Shown: positions 1 to 10,486 of the stretch, piece by piece
Layout of the letters: each line of letters opens with the position of its first letter
Numbering within the stretch: position 1 is the stretch's first letter
From: a virus
Virus record (IMG/VR): IMGVR_UViG_3300044527_000174
Span: 1 to 42,656 of that record
Length of the DNA: 42,656 bases
Reading direction: 5' to 3' (one strand)
The notes under the pieces: generated by a model
What the model saw: only the letters and a program-made list of their open reading frames with translations
Told to the model about the DNA's origin: nothing
The model's database searches: none
Translations under genes and position numbers: made by a program

Positions 1-3000
1 TAGGTTGACGCTGATTCAATGAGTGATTGGTCTGGTTAACAGCAGCAATACCAATTGCATACTTACCTGTTACAAACGCGTGACGCAATCTTGACATGAA
101 TGTTCTGTCAAGCATGTTGTCTACATTTTTATAATCAAATGACTGACCTACAGTTTTCTCAGCAATTTCTTCAGAGAGTTTCTTTAAAGACTCTGCAGAG
201 TTTGGCTTAATAAGGTTGTCATAGTTCTTAGGATGGGTGATAAGGTTTTCCATACTCTGGATGTACTCATTCTCCAAGCTCTTCTTATATAACCTGCTGA
301 TGATCTGGTCTTTAGAAGCTATACCTCTTGTGAACTCTTGTGTAAGTTCTTCCTCAGAGAACAACTTACCAAATATGGCGCTCATGAGTTTACCACCTTT
401 AGACTCCTCAGCAATGTCCTGCAATAAGAGCATTTCCTCATTGATGTATCTGTCAAGCTCTTTCATCTCTTCCTCTGTAAGGAATTCACCTTTGTCGAAG
501 AGTTCTTTGAACTTGTTGATAGCCTGCTCACCAATTCCAAAATAAGGAATCAATCTAGGCTTACCGTCTTTAACATATACGTTCTTAAGATATACTGAGA
601 GTTTATCTATGTCAAAGTCAGATCCCACCTTCTGAACCAAAGCAGCAGGAATCACCACACTGTCTCCAAATTCTTTAGGTAAGAACTTCTTAATAACAAT
701 AACGTCAACAGAGTTTTGTTTCTGTGTAGGAATACGATAGCCCACACCAGCTAAAATCTTCTGTCCTTCTTCTGTGTTGTTCAGATAGTTTAATAGTTCC
801 TCATCAGATAGAGGGCTGTCAAACCATCTACCAAGCATAACCTCAGCTACACGCTTACCATCTTTCTCATAGAACTTCAGAACGTCAGACTCATAAAGTC
901 CGTCCTTCACATTACGTACACCACTTTCTAGCATAGTAGAAGGAATCTGTACCTTCATACCACCACTAATCTTTGGAGATATGAATTGCTTATCAGCGAT
1001 GGAGTAGATGATGTTTCTCACTTGTTGGTATGCAGGAGTTGCTTCAAGCACCACCTTACCCTGTAAGAATCCAGCCAACGCATCAGAGATGTTATCATTC
1101 ACTTCTCTCTTCAAGATTTCATCACGTAGAGTTTGTGCAGCTTTAGAGAAGTCTGTGATTTCAAACTTCTTCTTACCATCCTTACCAACAGTTTCTTTGA
1201 TGCCCAGTCTGTCAAGGGTGTTCTTATACCCCTCTTCAATTAGAGCCTCAAGAATATCTTGGTTGTTCTTTATCTCTTTGTAGAGCTCAGACTTTGCAAC
1301 CTTTTCAGCATCGCTAAGTTTATACCAAGCTTTGTATCTGTTTGCAAATGGTTGACCAGGGAAGAAATCCACAGGTACACCAGCTTCCATGAAGTCAAGC
1401 GTGATGAGCTTTGTGATTTGAGATCCTCTGGTTACAAGGTTGTCTTCTTTAGAAGGCACCTCAGCTTGAATGCTCATGATAGAGAACGGAACATTGATAA
1501 CACCCTTGTAAGGGTCATTGTTGAACGCACCATCCTTGTATGTCTCATGAGGACTTTCAGCTCCCACCTTTCTACCACTTGTAAACACCACATAATCAAT
1601 GTCTTCTCTCTGCATCTTGTCATACAACTTGATAGCATTGGCATCCTTGTCTATCTCTTTCATGATACGATAGGATAAAGGATAAAGAGCGAACTTGTCT
1701 AACACCACATTATTGTATGAGCTAGCTGTACCGTTCTTTGCAAGTTTGCTACCAGACACGATTGGCTTAAGAGGAGTGTATGCACTCTGGATGCCAGGAT
1801 TACCAGCACCAAGGATAGCCACTTCTTCATTACTTAGAGGAAGATTCTTATCGTTCTTCTCCCAAGCAACATCATATCTATATTGACGCTCTTCTTCACT
1901 ATTCCAATTACCAGCTCTGATTCTGAACTGACGGTTAGCTTTCATACTAATGATACCACTACCATCAGTTTCTTTAAATGATGTATAGTTAGGAAGATCA
2001 ATTATACCAATTACATCAGCATGTGTAGCTGAACGGAAATAGTCTTGTGTAAACTTCGTAAAGCCAATATCTCCAGCGCTGAATCCTCTGTTCCAAACAT
2101 TGCTTAGAGCAGCGTTCATCTTTGGAGAGCTATTGATGATAGCCTGGCGTGGAGAGTTGAAACTCTTGATACGCTTAAGTTCATCTTCATACTGATAAGG
2201 ATCAGAATAAAGAAGCTTATGCATCTCGATGTTAGCAATCATATAGTTGGCTGTAAGGGCCATGAGTTGTCTGTCCACTTCTTTCTCACCAATGTTCTTT
2301 GGTAGATTGATGTTTTCAAAGTCAAAGCCTAACATACCTTCCTTCAGAATGCCAAACTGTGTGAGGGATTGCTTCAGCTTGATCATATCTTTTTGTATGA
2401 AGTCAGCCAGCTTACCATTTATCTTATTCTCAAATGCTTTGTACACTTCTTCAGGAGTTCCTTTAGCAGCCAATACATCTGAATGCAATGTATCACCAAG
2501 GATACCTTTGAAGAAGCGCATCTCATTAGACTTTCTACCTTTTGCTACAGGACGATTTTCTCTAACTAGTTCAAGCTCAGCTTTAAAATATTCTTTGAAG
2601 ATAGCATTGATGTCACCCATTCCTCTACTAACAGAGGCTGTAGATATAGCATTGCCCATCTTAATCATCCATTCAATAGACGCATCCCCAGGAACCAGAT
2701 TCAGGTAGTAACCTGATAGGTTTAGGTTAAGCTCTTGAACCAGACGATCTTTGTATGTAAGTTTAGAAGATTCTTTACGCTTTCCTTTCTCTTCATTTAC
2801 TAGTCCACTTACATATCCAATCTTGAATAGATCTTCTGTGTTCTCCTTACGAGTGCCAGCATCTGTAAACATTCTGCTCAACAGGTTGGAACCCTTAGCA
2901 AATGAATCTGTCAAAAGGTAACCATAACGTGTACCACCTACAGACTCTTTGTTAAATCTTTCAAGTTTAGAAAGGAATTCATATAGATCACTAGCAGCGT

Positions 3001-6000
3001 TTGTACCAATAAATGATTGTGTACGCTCACCAGATACGTTAAAATATGTGCTGCTGAACTCAGGGTTGCTTACAGCACTCTTTACAAGACCAAGCTCAAG
3101 TAAACGACCACTCATACCAAGAGCCTTTCCAGAGAAGGTAGCAACCTTTTCTGTTTTAGAAATACTTTCCTTGATACCAGCAACAGCTCCTTTGAACACT
3201 TTATATTGCTCAGGAGTCATCTTATTTACATCAGATACAGTGAATGGTATTCCCATTTTGTTTAGGAAGTCCACCATAGCTGTAACACTATTCAGGTTTA
3301 CACCTTTTAGCTTAGCAGGGTCTCCCTTGAATACCTTCTCCTTATCATCGTATGTAAAGAATCCTTTACCTTCTTTAGCCTTGAATACAATTGAGTTAAT
3401 GTATTCACTTCTAAGTTGTTGTGCAGCAGAAGCAAGGTTTGCTTCACCCACAACCACTTCTCCATTCTCAAGAACAAACACGTTTCTTACATCAGGATTC
3501 TGCTTCTTGAATGTGTTCCATATAGAACTAATAAGCTGTAAACCATGTTGTGTGTCCACCTTAGATAGGTCAACACCACCATCTTTCCAGTCTCTCTTGG
3601 TAATTCTTTTGTATAATGTTCTGTAGTTAGGATCGCTTACAGCCATCTGACGAAGTCTACCTAACATCTCTTCTACGCTAGCAGAAGTGTGTAGGTTGTT
3701 CATCATGCTGATGTATGTCTTACTTACAGGTAGTAGTTTTGCTCCACCAATAGATGAAGGAACAAGCTTACCAGCATCATCCACTTCAGGGATGGTAGCT
3801 AATAATATCTTTACAGCACTGTTAGACTTTTTGAAGTTATCTATCTTGGTAGCATCCTGATAGGTTTCTCTACCACTATTGTTCTCATCTCTGAGGTTGA
3901 TGTTATCGTTCTCATCAAACTCAATAGCATAACTCTTCAGATACTCCTCATGTCTTTCAGTGATTGTACCCCATTGATCCTCAACATTTTGCATCAATTG
4001 CAATGTGTTGGATATAAGAGGATTAACTTCCTCTTGTGTAAATGCACCCTCACTAACAAGTGATTGGGCCATACGAATCTTCTGAGAGATGGTCTCAAGC
4101 ACTTGGTCCTTCAGCTTAGCATACACTTGCTTCTTGTTTCTCTTCTCAATGTTGAACAGGCTTTCGTCTGTCTTGATTAGATCCGCTAGAGTGAGGTAGG
4201 TCATGTGCTGAATGATGTCACTTCTTTCTTTGTCATTAATGTCCTTAAGACTAAGAGCAGCATCTGAATCAGCAAATGCATCCTCGATATCAATCACACC
4301 CTCTTTAGCGAAAGCAAGACTGTTTTGGAATGGTACGTGGGATTTGTAATAGCCCTGACCAATCTTTCCAAACATCTTAGCCACCTTGGAATCAGCATTT
4401 GGTCCAATGAAGAACTCTTTAATAGCTGTCACCATATCAGCAAACAGCTTTAATATATATGGTCTGCCTTTTGTAGGCTTAGCAGGAATCTTCTTAAACT
4501 GTATGTAATCTCTGAACTCTTCAGCCAGCTTTTCTTCAAGCTGATCTTCTGTAGCTTCAGAATAACTAACGTCATTCATAGATGCTCTGTCATAGAACTT
4601 ACCGCCTCTAGATCTCATTTCATCTAATACAGCTTTCTGTTCTACAGGATCGGAGAACATTCTCCATACAGCATGGAACACCTCGTGATACACTGTACCC
4701 ACTTCAGCATTCTCATAGATGTATATTGCACCATCCTTGAACATACCCCAAGCTTGTCTACCGTTTGTAGCTTGGATGATGTTCTTCACACGATACACAG
4801 GAATGTTAGGGAAGTTAGCCTTAAGCCATGTTTCCACTTGACTCCAGTTCTCAGGAACGAATGCTTTAAGTTCTTTCTCAATCACTACACGTAGAGCCTC
4901 ATTATCTAGTCCACTAATTTTCTTGTTTACAGCATCTAGTACAGACTGACTGATAGGCTTACCCATCTTAGACTCAGCATCAGCAACCACCACTTCTTCT
5001 ACATCATCAGGAATAGTTACAGTGAGCTCAGCTTCCATAGCTCTCGTTTGATTGAGCATAGGAGCAATAGCATTTGCAAATATTGCCTTCTTTAACATTT
5101 CTCCAGGATCTTTTCCTGCAGCTTTTATCTTAGCAACCACCTCATCTAAATCACCACCTTGTACAATCTGTATTTTGGTAGTAGCGTTTTCAGATGTAGT
5201 ATCAGCAGGAGCTTTGAATATAATCTTCTTTCCTTCTGGGGAAGTGTATGTATTGGAAGTTTTACCATCCAACGTATATGTAACAGTTGGGGCTTCAGCT
5301 ACAGGAGCTGGTGCAGCAGCAGGTGTTGGAGCACCTGGTGTAAGCACCTTAGGTGTTACAGCTTTCTTCTTCTCAACTACAGGGATAACAAAGTTATCAG
5401 CTGTGTCGGTTGTAAAGAAGTAGATGTTTGTTCTGTTAATATCCTCCTCATTGGTAGTAGGTCTAACAGTAGTGGATAGAGGAAGCTCCTCACCACTTCT
5501 CACCTTACCATCAGGAGTTTGGTTAGATAACAGATATGACTGATAGTTCTTCCATGTTCTGCTGGTTATCTCACCAGATTCAGAGATGGATAAGATTTCT
5601 TCGTAAGGCTCGTTAAGTTGCTTAGCAAAGTGACTGTTGATATTGTTGTACATGTTTGATAACATGAGAACAATAGCATCTTTGTTTTCCTCTAGAGCTG
5701 TAGGTGTAAACACAAAGTCTTTACCCTTTCCAGAGAGTGTGAGCATCAACTTTCCAGTCTCACTGTCCTTCTCAAAGAACGCACTGTTATAACCTGCAGG
5801 TTTCCTTTTCTTATTTTGATCTTCAGGAATACCCCAGTATACAGTGGATTTCAACCAGTTAAGCAAACGTTCAGACTTAGCATCCTTTATACCCACTTGT
5901 GGATCAAGCATGTTCTTAGCTAGCTGAAGAATAGCTTGGTAGATAGTTTCAGCTTCTTTCTCACTATGCTGTTTGTTCTGAAGTTTAATCAGTCCATTAG

Positions 6001-9000
6001 GGGTTTCAAGGAGCACGGTTCCCACAGGAACTCTGAATGTTACAGTGCCTTGATTTTCAACAGCAATATTATTACCTTCTGTAGGAAGGGTTGGTATCTT
6101 AATTAACTGTGTAGATTCTAACTCATCAGTAGTGATGAGGTTAGCATCTTGTGCAGATGTTCTAGTGTCATAGATAATCTTACCATCAGCGTCTGTCACA
6201 TTCTCAACTCTTCCAAAGGAAGCTTCAATCTCATGACGCTCTGATAGGTCTGGGTTCTCAAGAACTGAGGTGCGCCACTCTTTGTATTGTTTTGTAACAG
6301 CATCTTTAACTTCCTGAGGAGTGTCCTTACGGAACATGCTTTCGTTGTTAAACTCAGCACCCCATGTTAAATTAGCATCAGGGAACACTTGGAATATGGC
6401 AGACTCTAAAGCATTAGCTCCATCAGGAATAGGTTGTCCATCCACTCCTACAAGTTGAATGTTACCATCCTCATCCTCCTGAACCATAACAAGAGCGATG
6501 ATTTCATCCTTGTTGATGTCCTCATCAATCTGTCCAGCCTCATCCATTCTCAACATGTCTGTGATACCAGGAATCAGTTGGTCCTCATTCTTAGATGTAA
6601 CATATACACCACGAATGTTCTTTCTATTAGCAAACCTGTTTAGGTTAAATCCAAAGGTGTTAGCTCGTATTTGATGAGGCTTACCTCTTACAATACCCAT
6701 TGTAGCCCTAGGAATAATCTCATCAGACTTCTTAGCTGTAGGTTCGTATTCTTTACTAAACTCTGCTGTTTGAACACCTGATTCAGCTGTGCCAAGAGCT
6801 TCAGCCAACAGTTGCTCGTTCTCCATCATCTTAGTTTCTTCAGCCTTCCTAGCTTGGTAGGCATCAGCTACAGATTGAAATCTGTCTAAGATTTGCTTCT
6901 TTACATTATGTTCAGCACCAAGTTCATTAAGTTTTTCGTAGAGTTTAGTCACCTCATCTTCAGCCTCTTGTAACTGGTTCTCATTTACAGAAATTTCTTT
7001 CTGTAAATCTTGTAACATAGCGTAGTCTGCAAGATATTCTTTAATACTTTTAGCTTCAGAGAATAGAGGTTCTTCCTTCATTCTCTCAAAACTATTTCTC
7101 AAGTAGTCAGGATAATCTTCATCAAACTTCTGCATTGAGGATTGTAATAATTTTACAAAGTCCTTAATTGCTGAATTGATTGACTTAGCTATATCAAAGA
7201 GAGTGTTAATTTCACTTCCTGTTTCTTTAACCAACTCTTCAAGCCAACCAACTTGTTCTTTAAGTTCCTTAAGAAACTCACCACTATTTTCTGGAAGTTC
7301 ATCAAGGTTTTGAGCAAAGTCTGAGAAGTATGCTAAGTTAAACTCTAATTCATTTTTTTCAGTGGTAAGCTTTTCTATCTCATTCTCAACATCATTCTTC
7401 ATGTTAGAAAGCTTAGATATAGCCTTACTGGTTGATGACAACACTTTACCAAATCTAACCTTCTGACGACTTAATTCAGGATACTTTGCTTCAAGAGACT
7501 TCTCTCTTTTAGTACGTGGTTCAGCCACCTTTACCTCATCACCAATTTTAGCTAGGTCTTTCTGAATGTTTTCAAGCTGTTCTTTCTTAGCTTCAAGCTT
7601 TTTACTTACTTCCTCAAGACGCTCGTTAGCTTCGGTCTCAAGTTGTGCTATGATTTCAAGACGTGCATCTCTATTCTTAGCCAATGTTTCTTTCTGATTA
7701 GCAATCTCTTCAGGAGATGTAAACTCTTCTCTAGAAACCTTTTGCTCTTCGTTTTCTACCTCACCAACCTTTTTAATACGAGCCTGTGTGTATCCTTCCT
7801 GAGCAACAAAGTATTCATTCTTCAGTGCCTTTCTTCTAATCTTACCCTTATCATCTTTGTATACAAAGAAGAGCTTACCCTTCTCGTATTCAAGTCTTCC
7901 TGTTTTTTTACCACCAAACTTCTCTCCAAAGTTGTATTCAAAGATTTCGTTTCTGTGGTTGTAGAAATATTTAGCTGTTTTATTAGCACGAAGATCTGCC
8001 ACCTTTCCAAGCTTATAATCTTCAAGCACTTCCTTAGAGACATCTCTAATCTGTCCCTTGTTATCTTTTATCTTGATGGTACCATCTTCATTCTCACCAA
8101 GGATGGTAAGTGCAGCAACTTCTACAGGAACCTCTAAACCATCTTTATCATAGTCCACTCCTTTACCAACAAAGTATTCTGTACCCACCTCTAATTCTTT
8201 CTCACCAGTTTTGGTTTTCACCTTGATGGTTTCTCCTTTAGGGGCTTCAGTTTCTTCTGTGTCAGTAGGGGTAAACTCTTGGAACTTAACAGGTTCTTTC
8301 TTTATCTCATTGTACTCTTTTAGATAGTTGTCTCTACGAACAGCCATTTCAGCTACATCCTCTAGAGCTTGACCAAGGTCTTCTTTTTGATCATCGGTGA
8401 GATCTTTCATACCCTTGATGTTGTCAATAGCATCATTGAAACTATCTACATTGCCATCAATAATATCTCTCATCACCTGGTCTACATTAATACCAGCAGC
8501 TGAAAGCTCAGGAGTGAGAGCAGGGATACGTACATCATAGTCAGCCACTTTAGAAGCAGCATATATCATTTTGTCTATTACAGCTGATGTATATAATGGA
8601 TTACCATTATCATCAACCTGTCCTCCATAACGTAAGTTAAGAGATTGGTAGAGAGATAAAGTGTTATTAGCTGTCTGTTCAAGCTTAGTGAGACGATCTA
8701 AGAATGCCTCTCTTGTATCTGTAGGAAGAGCTTTACCCTCAGCAACAAGCTGAGCAAAACCTTCTTCTGTACTAGCTAGCGCTCTGTTATCTCTGATTTC
8801 TGCTTCTACAAGATCAAACCTACCATACTTAATACGAGGAGACAGATAGTTGATTACAAAGTCTGCCTCTCTATCTTTACTATTCAGAACATCACCTTTC
8901 TTCAAGAACCCTTCTCTTTCCTGTTGTAGCACAGTGCCACGGTTTACAGAATCAATTGTGTCCTTTGTAAAGTCTGATAGTCTATACTTATTGAACTTTT

Positions 9001-10486
9001 GGATAGCGTCTGCTGTGTTTCTAGACTTAGACATGTCCTCTCTAAATCTACCTCTACCTTGCATGATAGCTCCAGACAATCCACCAATCAACACGTTCTC
9101 CATACCTTCGTCTGTACCAAAGGTTTGTATAAATCCTTCTGATAAACTTTCAAGGAAGCTGGTAGGTTCGTTGTTGTTCTTCTTGTTGTAATAGTTTTCT
9201 ACACCTTTACCAATAGCAAACTGAGCACCTTCTTCAAATGCTTCAGATGTAGAGAATGTATATGGTCTGATTTTATCAAGCGTGCCAAGAATCTTACCAG
9301 CACGTGAAGGCTTAGCTATATACTTACCACCATCTTCAATGATGTTCTTTGTTTCTCTTGTAAGTTCATTTAATACAGACTTCTCTCCTCTATATGTAGA
9401 ACCAAGTATTCTTGGGAACTGGATGTAGTTAGTAGCTGTAAGTAAACCAACGTTCAATAAGAAAGCAGAGTTGCCCACTTCTGAAGCCTTTGCATTGATG
9501 TCTTCCATTGCTTGAGCATCAGGATATACACCATCATTTGCAGCTACATATTCTTGAATCAGTTCATTTCTCTTTTCATTAAGAGTTTGCAATGCTTCAA
9601 ATCCAGCCTCACCTGTTGTAGAGAGACCAGCAACAACAGCTCTTCCTCCTTTGTTTAGTACATTGTAGGATGTGATAAATCTATCAGATAGAGATTTCAC
9701 TTTACCAAATGTATCAGCCACCTTATTAACAGATGTAAGTCCTGCTTCTGTAGCAGCTAACACCTCAGCTTGTTTACCAACAGATACAAGGCGAGAGATA
9801 CCAGGAAGTGCGCTAAGTGCTTTAATGCCAGCACTGTATACACCTCCTGTAAGAGCTGCACCAGCAGCAAAGCCAAGGTTCTTTACAATACCATTCCAAG
9901 CAAAGTTGGCTGTAAAGAGATTATCAGGAGAATACCATTTAGCTTCCTTCTCAACATCTGTGTAGTAGTTAGGAAGTAGGTTATCGTCCAGTTGCTTATT
10001 TAAATTATCTAATCCTCTATTGAGGTCATTATCATAGAACGAAGAGAAGTTACCTGTAGCTATCCAGTTACCAACACCGTTAACAAGACCTAATGTGCCT
10101 TGTAAAAAGGTTGTACCTGTAAGAGCCAATCCTTTACCCACACCATTCACCATCTTCTCAGTCCAGCTTTGTCCCTGAGCATATGCATCCTCATTATTGT
10201 AATCACCAGGTACAAATACATTGTATCTAGGATTAGTGAGTTCTGACATAGCACGGGGAATAGAACCACCCTGTAGTCCTTTGTTAGATGATCTAACAGA
10301 AGCATCCAGTGCCTGAAGAGCAGACACAGGTTCATCACCTCCAACGCCTGGGGTGCTAAGTCCTCTAAACGGTATATTAGGAAGAGGCTCTGGAATGCCA
10401 GCAGGTGTATATCCACCATACTGTTGTTCTAGAGCCATTCTATCAAGCAGAGGTACTTGAGGGGGATTCACTGGGGTTTCTGCCAT
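1..10486 (-). CDS. Giant virion RNA polymerase polyprotein with zincin motif (3' end outside window)
   Basis: The reading frame stays open from ATG at 10486 to the left edge, giving at least 3495 residues with no stop. Seen by residue: Gly/Ala-rich hydrophobic stretches near 112-145 and 199-224; a charged coiled-coil block about 930-1230; a Pro/Ala linker about 1714-1735; HEVFH at 1934-1938 (bases 4673-4687), a zincin metallopeptidase signature; and DFDID at 3290-3294 (bases 605-619) in context KVGSDFDIDKLSVY. In the crAss-like family DFDID is the DxDxD metal-binding motif of a packaged RNA polymerase that transcribes early genes after injection. The hydrophobic N-terminus could help cross the envelope, and the zincin could cut the chain or host peptidoglycan; both are inferences. 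The start overlaps the upstream stop as TAATG. If the tail after DFDID matches that of Cellulophaga phage phi14:2 gp66, several hundred residues lie outside the window. The polymerase call is strong; the roles of the other regions are uncertain. Confidence 0.9.
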   Translation of the reverse strand, partial: MAETPVNPPQVPLLDRMALEQQYGGYTPAGIPEPLPNIPFRGLSTPGVGGDEPVSALQALDASVRSSNKGLQGGSIPRAMSELTNPRYNVFVPGDYNNEDAYAQGQSWTEKMVNGVGKGLALTGTTFLQGTLGLVNGVGNWIATGNFSSFYDNDLNRGLDNLNKQLDDNLLPNYYTDVEKEAKWYSPDNLFTANFAWNGIVKNLGFAAGAALTGGVYSAGIKALSALPGISRLVSVGKQAEVLAATEAGLTSVNKVADTFGKVKSLSDRFITSYNVLNKGGRAVVAGLSTTGEAGFEALQTLNEKRNELIQEYVAANDGVYPDAQAMEDINAKASEVGNSAFLLNVGLLTATNYIQFPRILGSTYRGEKSVLNELTRETKNIIEDGGKYIAKPSRAGKILGTLDKIRPYTFSTSEAFEEGAQFAIGKGVENYYNKKNNNEPTSFLESLSEGFIQTFGTDEGMENVLIGGLSGAIMQGRGRFREDMSKSRNTADAIQKFNKYRLSDFTKDTIDSVNRGTVLQQEREGFLKKGDVLNSKDREADFVINYLSPRIKYGRFDLVEAEIRDNRALASTEEGFAQLVAEGKALPTDTREAFLDRLTKLEQTANNTLSLYQSLNLRYGGQVDDNGNPLYTSAVIDKMIYAASKVADYDVRIPALTPELSAAGINVDQVMRDIIDGNVDSFNDAIDNIKGMKDLTDDQKEDLGQALEDVAEMAVRRDNYLKEYNEIKKEPVKFQEFTPTDTEETEAPKGETIKVKTKTGEKELEVGTEYFVGKGVDYDKDGLEVPVEVAALTILGENEDGTIKIKDNKGQIRDVSKEVLEDYKLGKVADLRANKTAKYFYNHRNEIFEYNFGEKFGGKKTGRLEYEKGKLFFVYKDDKGKIRRKALKNEYFVAQEGYTQARIKKVGEVENEEQKVSREEFTSPEEIANQKETLAKNRDARLEIIAQLETEANERLEEVSKKLEAKKEQLENIQKDLAKIGDEVKVAEPRTKREKSLEAKYPELSRQKVRFGKVLSSTSKAISKLSNMKNDVENEIEKLTTEKNELEFNLAYFSDFAQNLDELPENSGEFLKELKEQVGWLEELVKETGSEINTLFDIAKSINSAIKDFVKLLQSSMQKFDEDYPDYLRNSFERMKEEPLFSEAKSIKEYLADYAMLQDLQKEISVNENQLQEAEDEVTKLYEKLNELGAEHNVKKQILDRFQSVADAYQARKAEETKMMENEQLLAEALGTAESGVQTAEFSKEYEPTAKKSDEIIPRATMGIVRGKPHQIRANTFGFNLNRFANRKNIRGVYVTSKNEDQLIPGITDMLRMDEAGQIDEDINKDEIIALVMVQEDEDGNIQLVGVDGQPIPDGANALESAIFQVFPDANLTWGAEFNNESMFRKDTPQEVKDAVTKQYKEWRTSVLENPDLSERHEIEASFGRVENVTDADGKIIYDTRTSAQDANLITTDELESTQLIKIPTLPTEGNNIAVENQGTVTFRVPVGTVLLETPNGLIKLQNKQHSEKEAETIYQAILQLAKNMLDPQVGIKDAKSERLLNWLKSTVYWGIPEDQNKKRKPAGYNSAFFEKDSETGKLMLTLSGKGKDFVFTPTALEENKDAIVLMLSNMYNNINSHFAKQLNEPYEEILSISESGEITSRTWKNYQSYLLSNQTPDGKVRSGEELPLSTTVRPTTNEEDINRTNIYFFTTDTADNFVIPVVEKKKAVTPKVLTPGAPTPAAAPAPVAEAPTVTYTLDGKTSNTYTSPEGKKIIFKAPADTTSENATTKIQIVQGGDLDEVVAKIKAAGKDPGEMLKKAIFANAIAPMLNQTRAMEAELTVTIPDDVEEVVVADAESKMGKPISQSVLDAVNKKISGLDNEALRVVIEKELKAFVPENWSQVETWLKANFPNIPVYRVKNIIQATNGRQAWGMFKDGAIYIYENAEVGTVYHEVFHAVWRMFSDPVEQKAVLDEMRSRGGKFYDRASMNDVSYSEATEDQLEEKLAEEFRDYIQFKKIPAKPTKGRPYILKLFADMVTAIKEFFIGPNADSKVAKMFGKIGQGYYKSHVPFQNSLAFAKEGVIDIEDAFADSDAALSLKDINDKERSDIIQHMTYLTLADLIKTDESLFNIEKRNKKQVYAKLKDQVLETISQKIRMAQSLVSEGAFTQEEVNPLISNTLQLMQNVEDQWGTITERHEEYLKSYAIEFDENDNINLRDENNSGRETYQDATKIDNFKKSNSAVKILLATIPEVDDAGKLVPSSIGGAKLLPVSKTYISMMNNLHTSASVEEMLGRLRQMAVSDPNYRTLYKRITKRDWKDGGVDLSKVDTQHGLQLISSIWNTFKKQNPDVRNVFVLENGEVVVGEANLASAAQQLRSEYINSIVFKAKEGKGFFTYDDKEKVFKGDPAKLKGVNLNSVTAMVDFLNKMGIPFTVSDVNKMTPEQYKVFKGAVAGIKESISKTEKVATFSGKALGMSGRLLELGLVKSAVSNPEFSSTYFNVSGERTQSFIGTNAASDLYEFLSKLERFNKESVGGTRYGYLLTDSFAKGSNLLSRMFTDAGTRKENTEDLFKIGYVSGLVNEEKGKRKESSKLTYKDRLVQELNLNLSGYYLNLVPGDASIEWMIKMGNAISTASVSRGMGDINAIFKEYFKAELELVRENRPVAKGRKSNEMRFFKGILGDTLHSDVLAAKGTPEEVYKAFENKINGKLADFIQKDMIKLKQSLTQFGILKEGMLGFDFENINLPKNIGEKEVDRQLMALTANYMIANIEMHKLLYSDPYQYEDELKRIKSFNSPRQAIINSSPKMNAALSNVWNRGFSAGDIGFTKFTQDYFRSATHADVIGIIDLPNYTSFKETDGSGIISMKANRQFRIRAGNWNSEEERQYRYDVAWEKNDKNLPLSNEEVAILGAGNPGIQSAYTPLKPIVSGSKLAKNGTASSYNNVVLDKFALYPLSYRIMKEIDKDANAIKLYDKMQREDIDYVVFTSGRKVGAESPHETYKDGAFNNDPYKGVINVPFSIMSIQAEVPSKEDNLVTRGSQITKLITLDFMEAGVPVDFFPGQPFANRYKAWYKLSDAEKVAKSELYKEIKNNQDILEALIEEGYKNTLDRLGIKETVGKDGKKKFEITDFSKAAQTLRDEILKREVNDNISDALAGFLQGKVVLEATPAYQQVRNIIYSIADKQFISPKISGGMKVQIPSTMLESGVRNVKDGLYESDVLKFYEKDGKRVAEVMLGRWFDSPLSDEELLNYLNNTEEGQKILAGVGYRIPTQKQNSVDVIVIKKFLPKEFGDSVVIPAALVQKVGSDFDIDKLSVYLKNVYVKDGKPRLIPYFGIGEQAINKFKELFDKGEFLTEEEMKELDRYINEEMLLLQDIAEESKGGKLMSAIFGKLFSEEELTQEFTRGIASKDQIISRLYKKSLENEYIQSMENLITHPKNYDNLIKPNSAESLKKLSEEIAEKTVGQSFDYKNVDNMLDRTFMSRLRHAFVTGKYAIGIAAVNQTNHSLNQRQP

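Noticed and set aside
2949-3626. 225-codon plus-strand frame, and other plus-strand frames between 200 and 10000
   Set aside because: They lie inside the open frame of the giant polymerase protein, have no start context and no protein-like domain pattern. They are antisense shadows.
10147-10419. 90-codon minus-strand frame at the start of the giant gene
   Set aside because: It overlaps the giant frame in another register and lacks conserved features. The giant frame, continuous to the window edge and holding two family motifs, explains the region.
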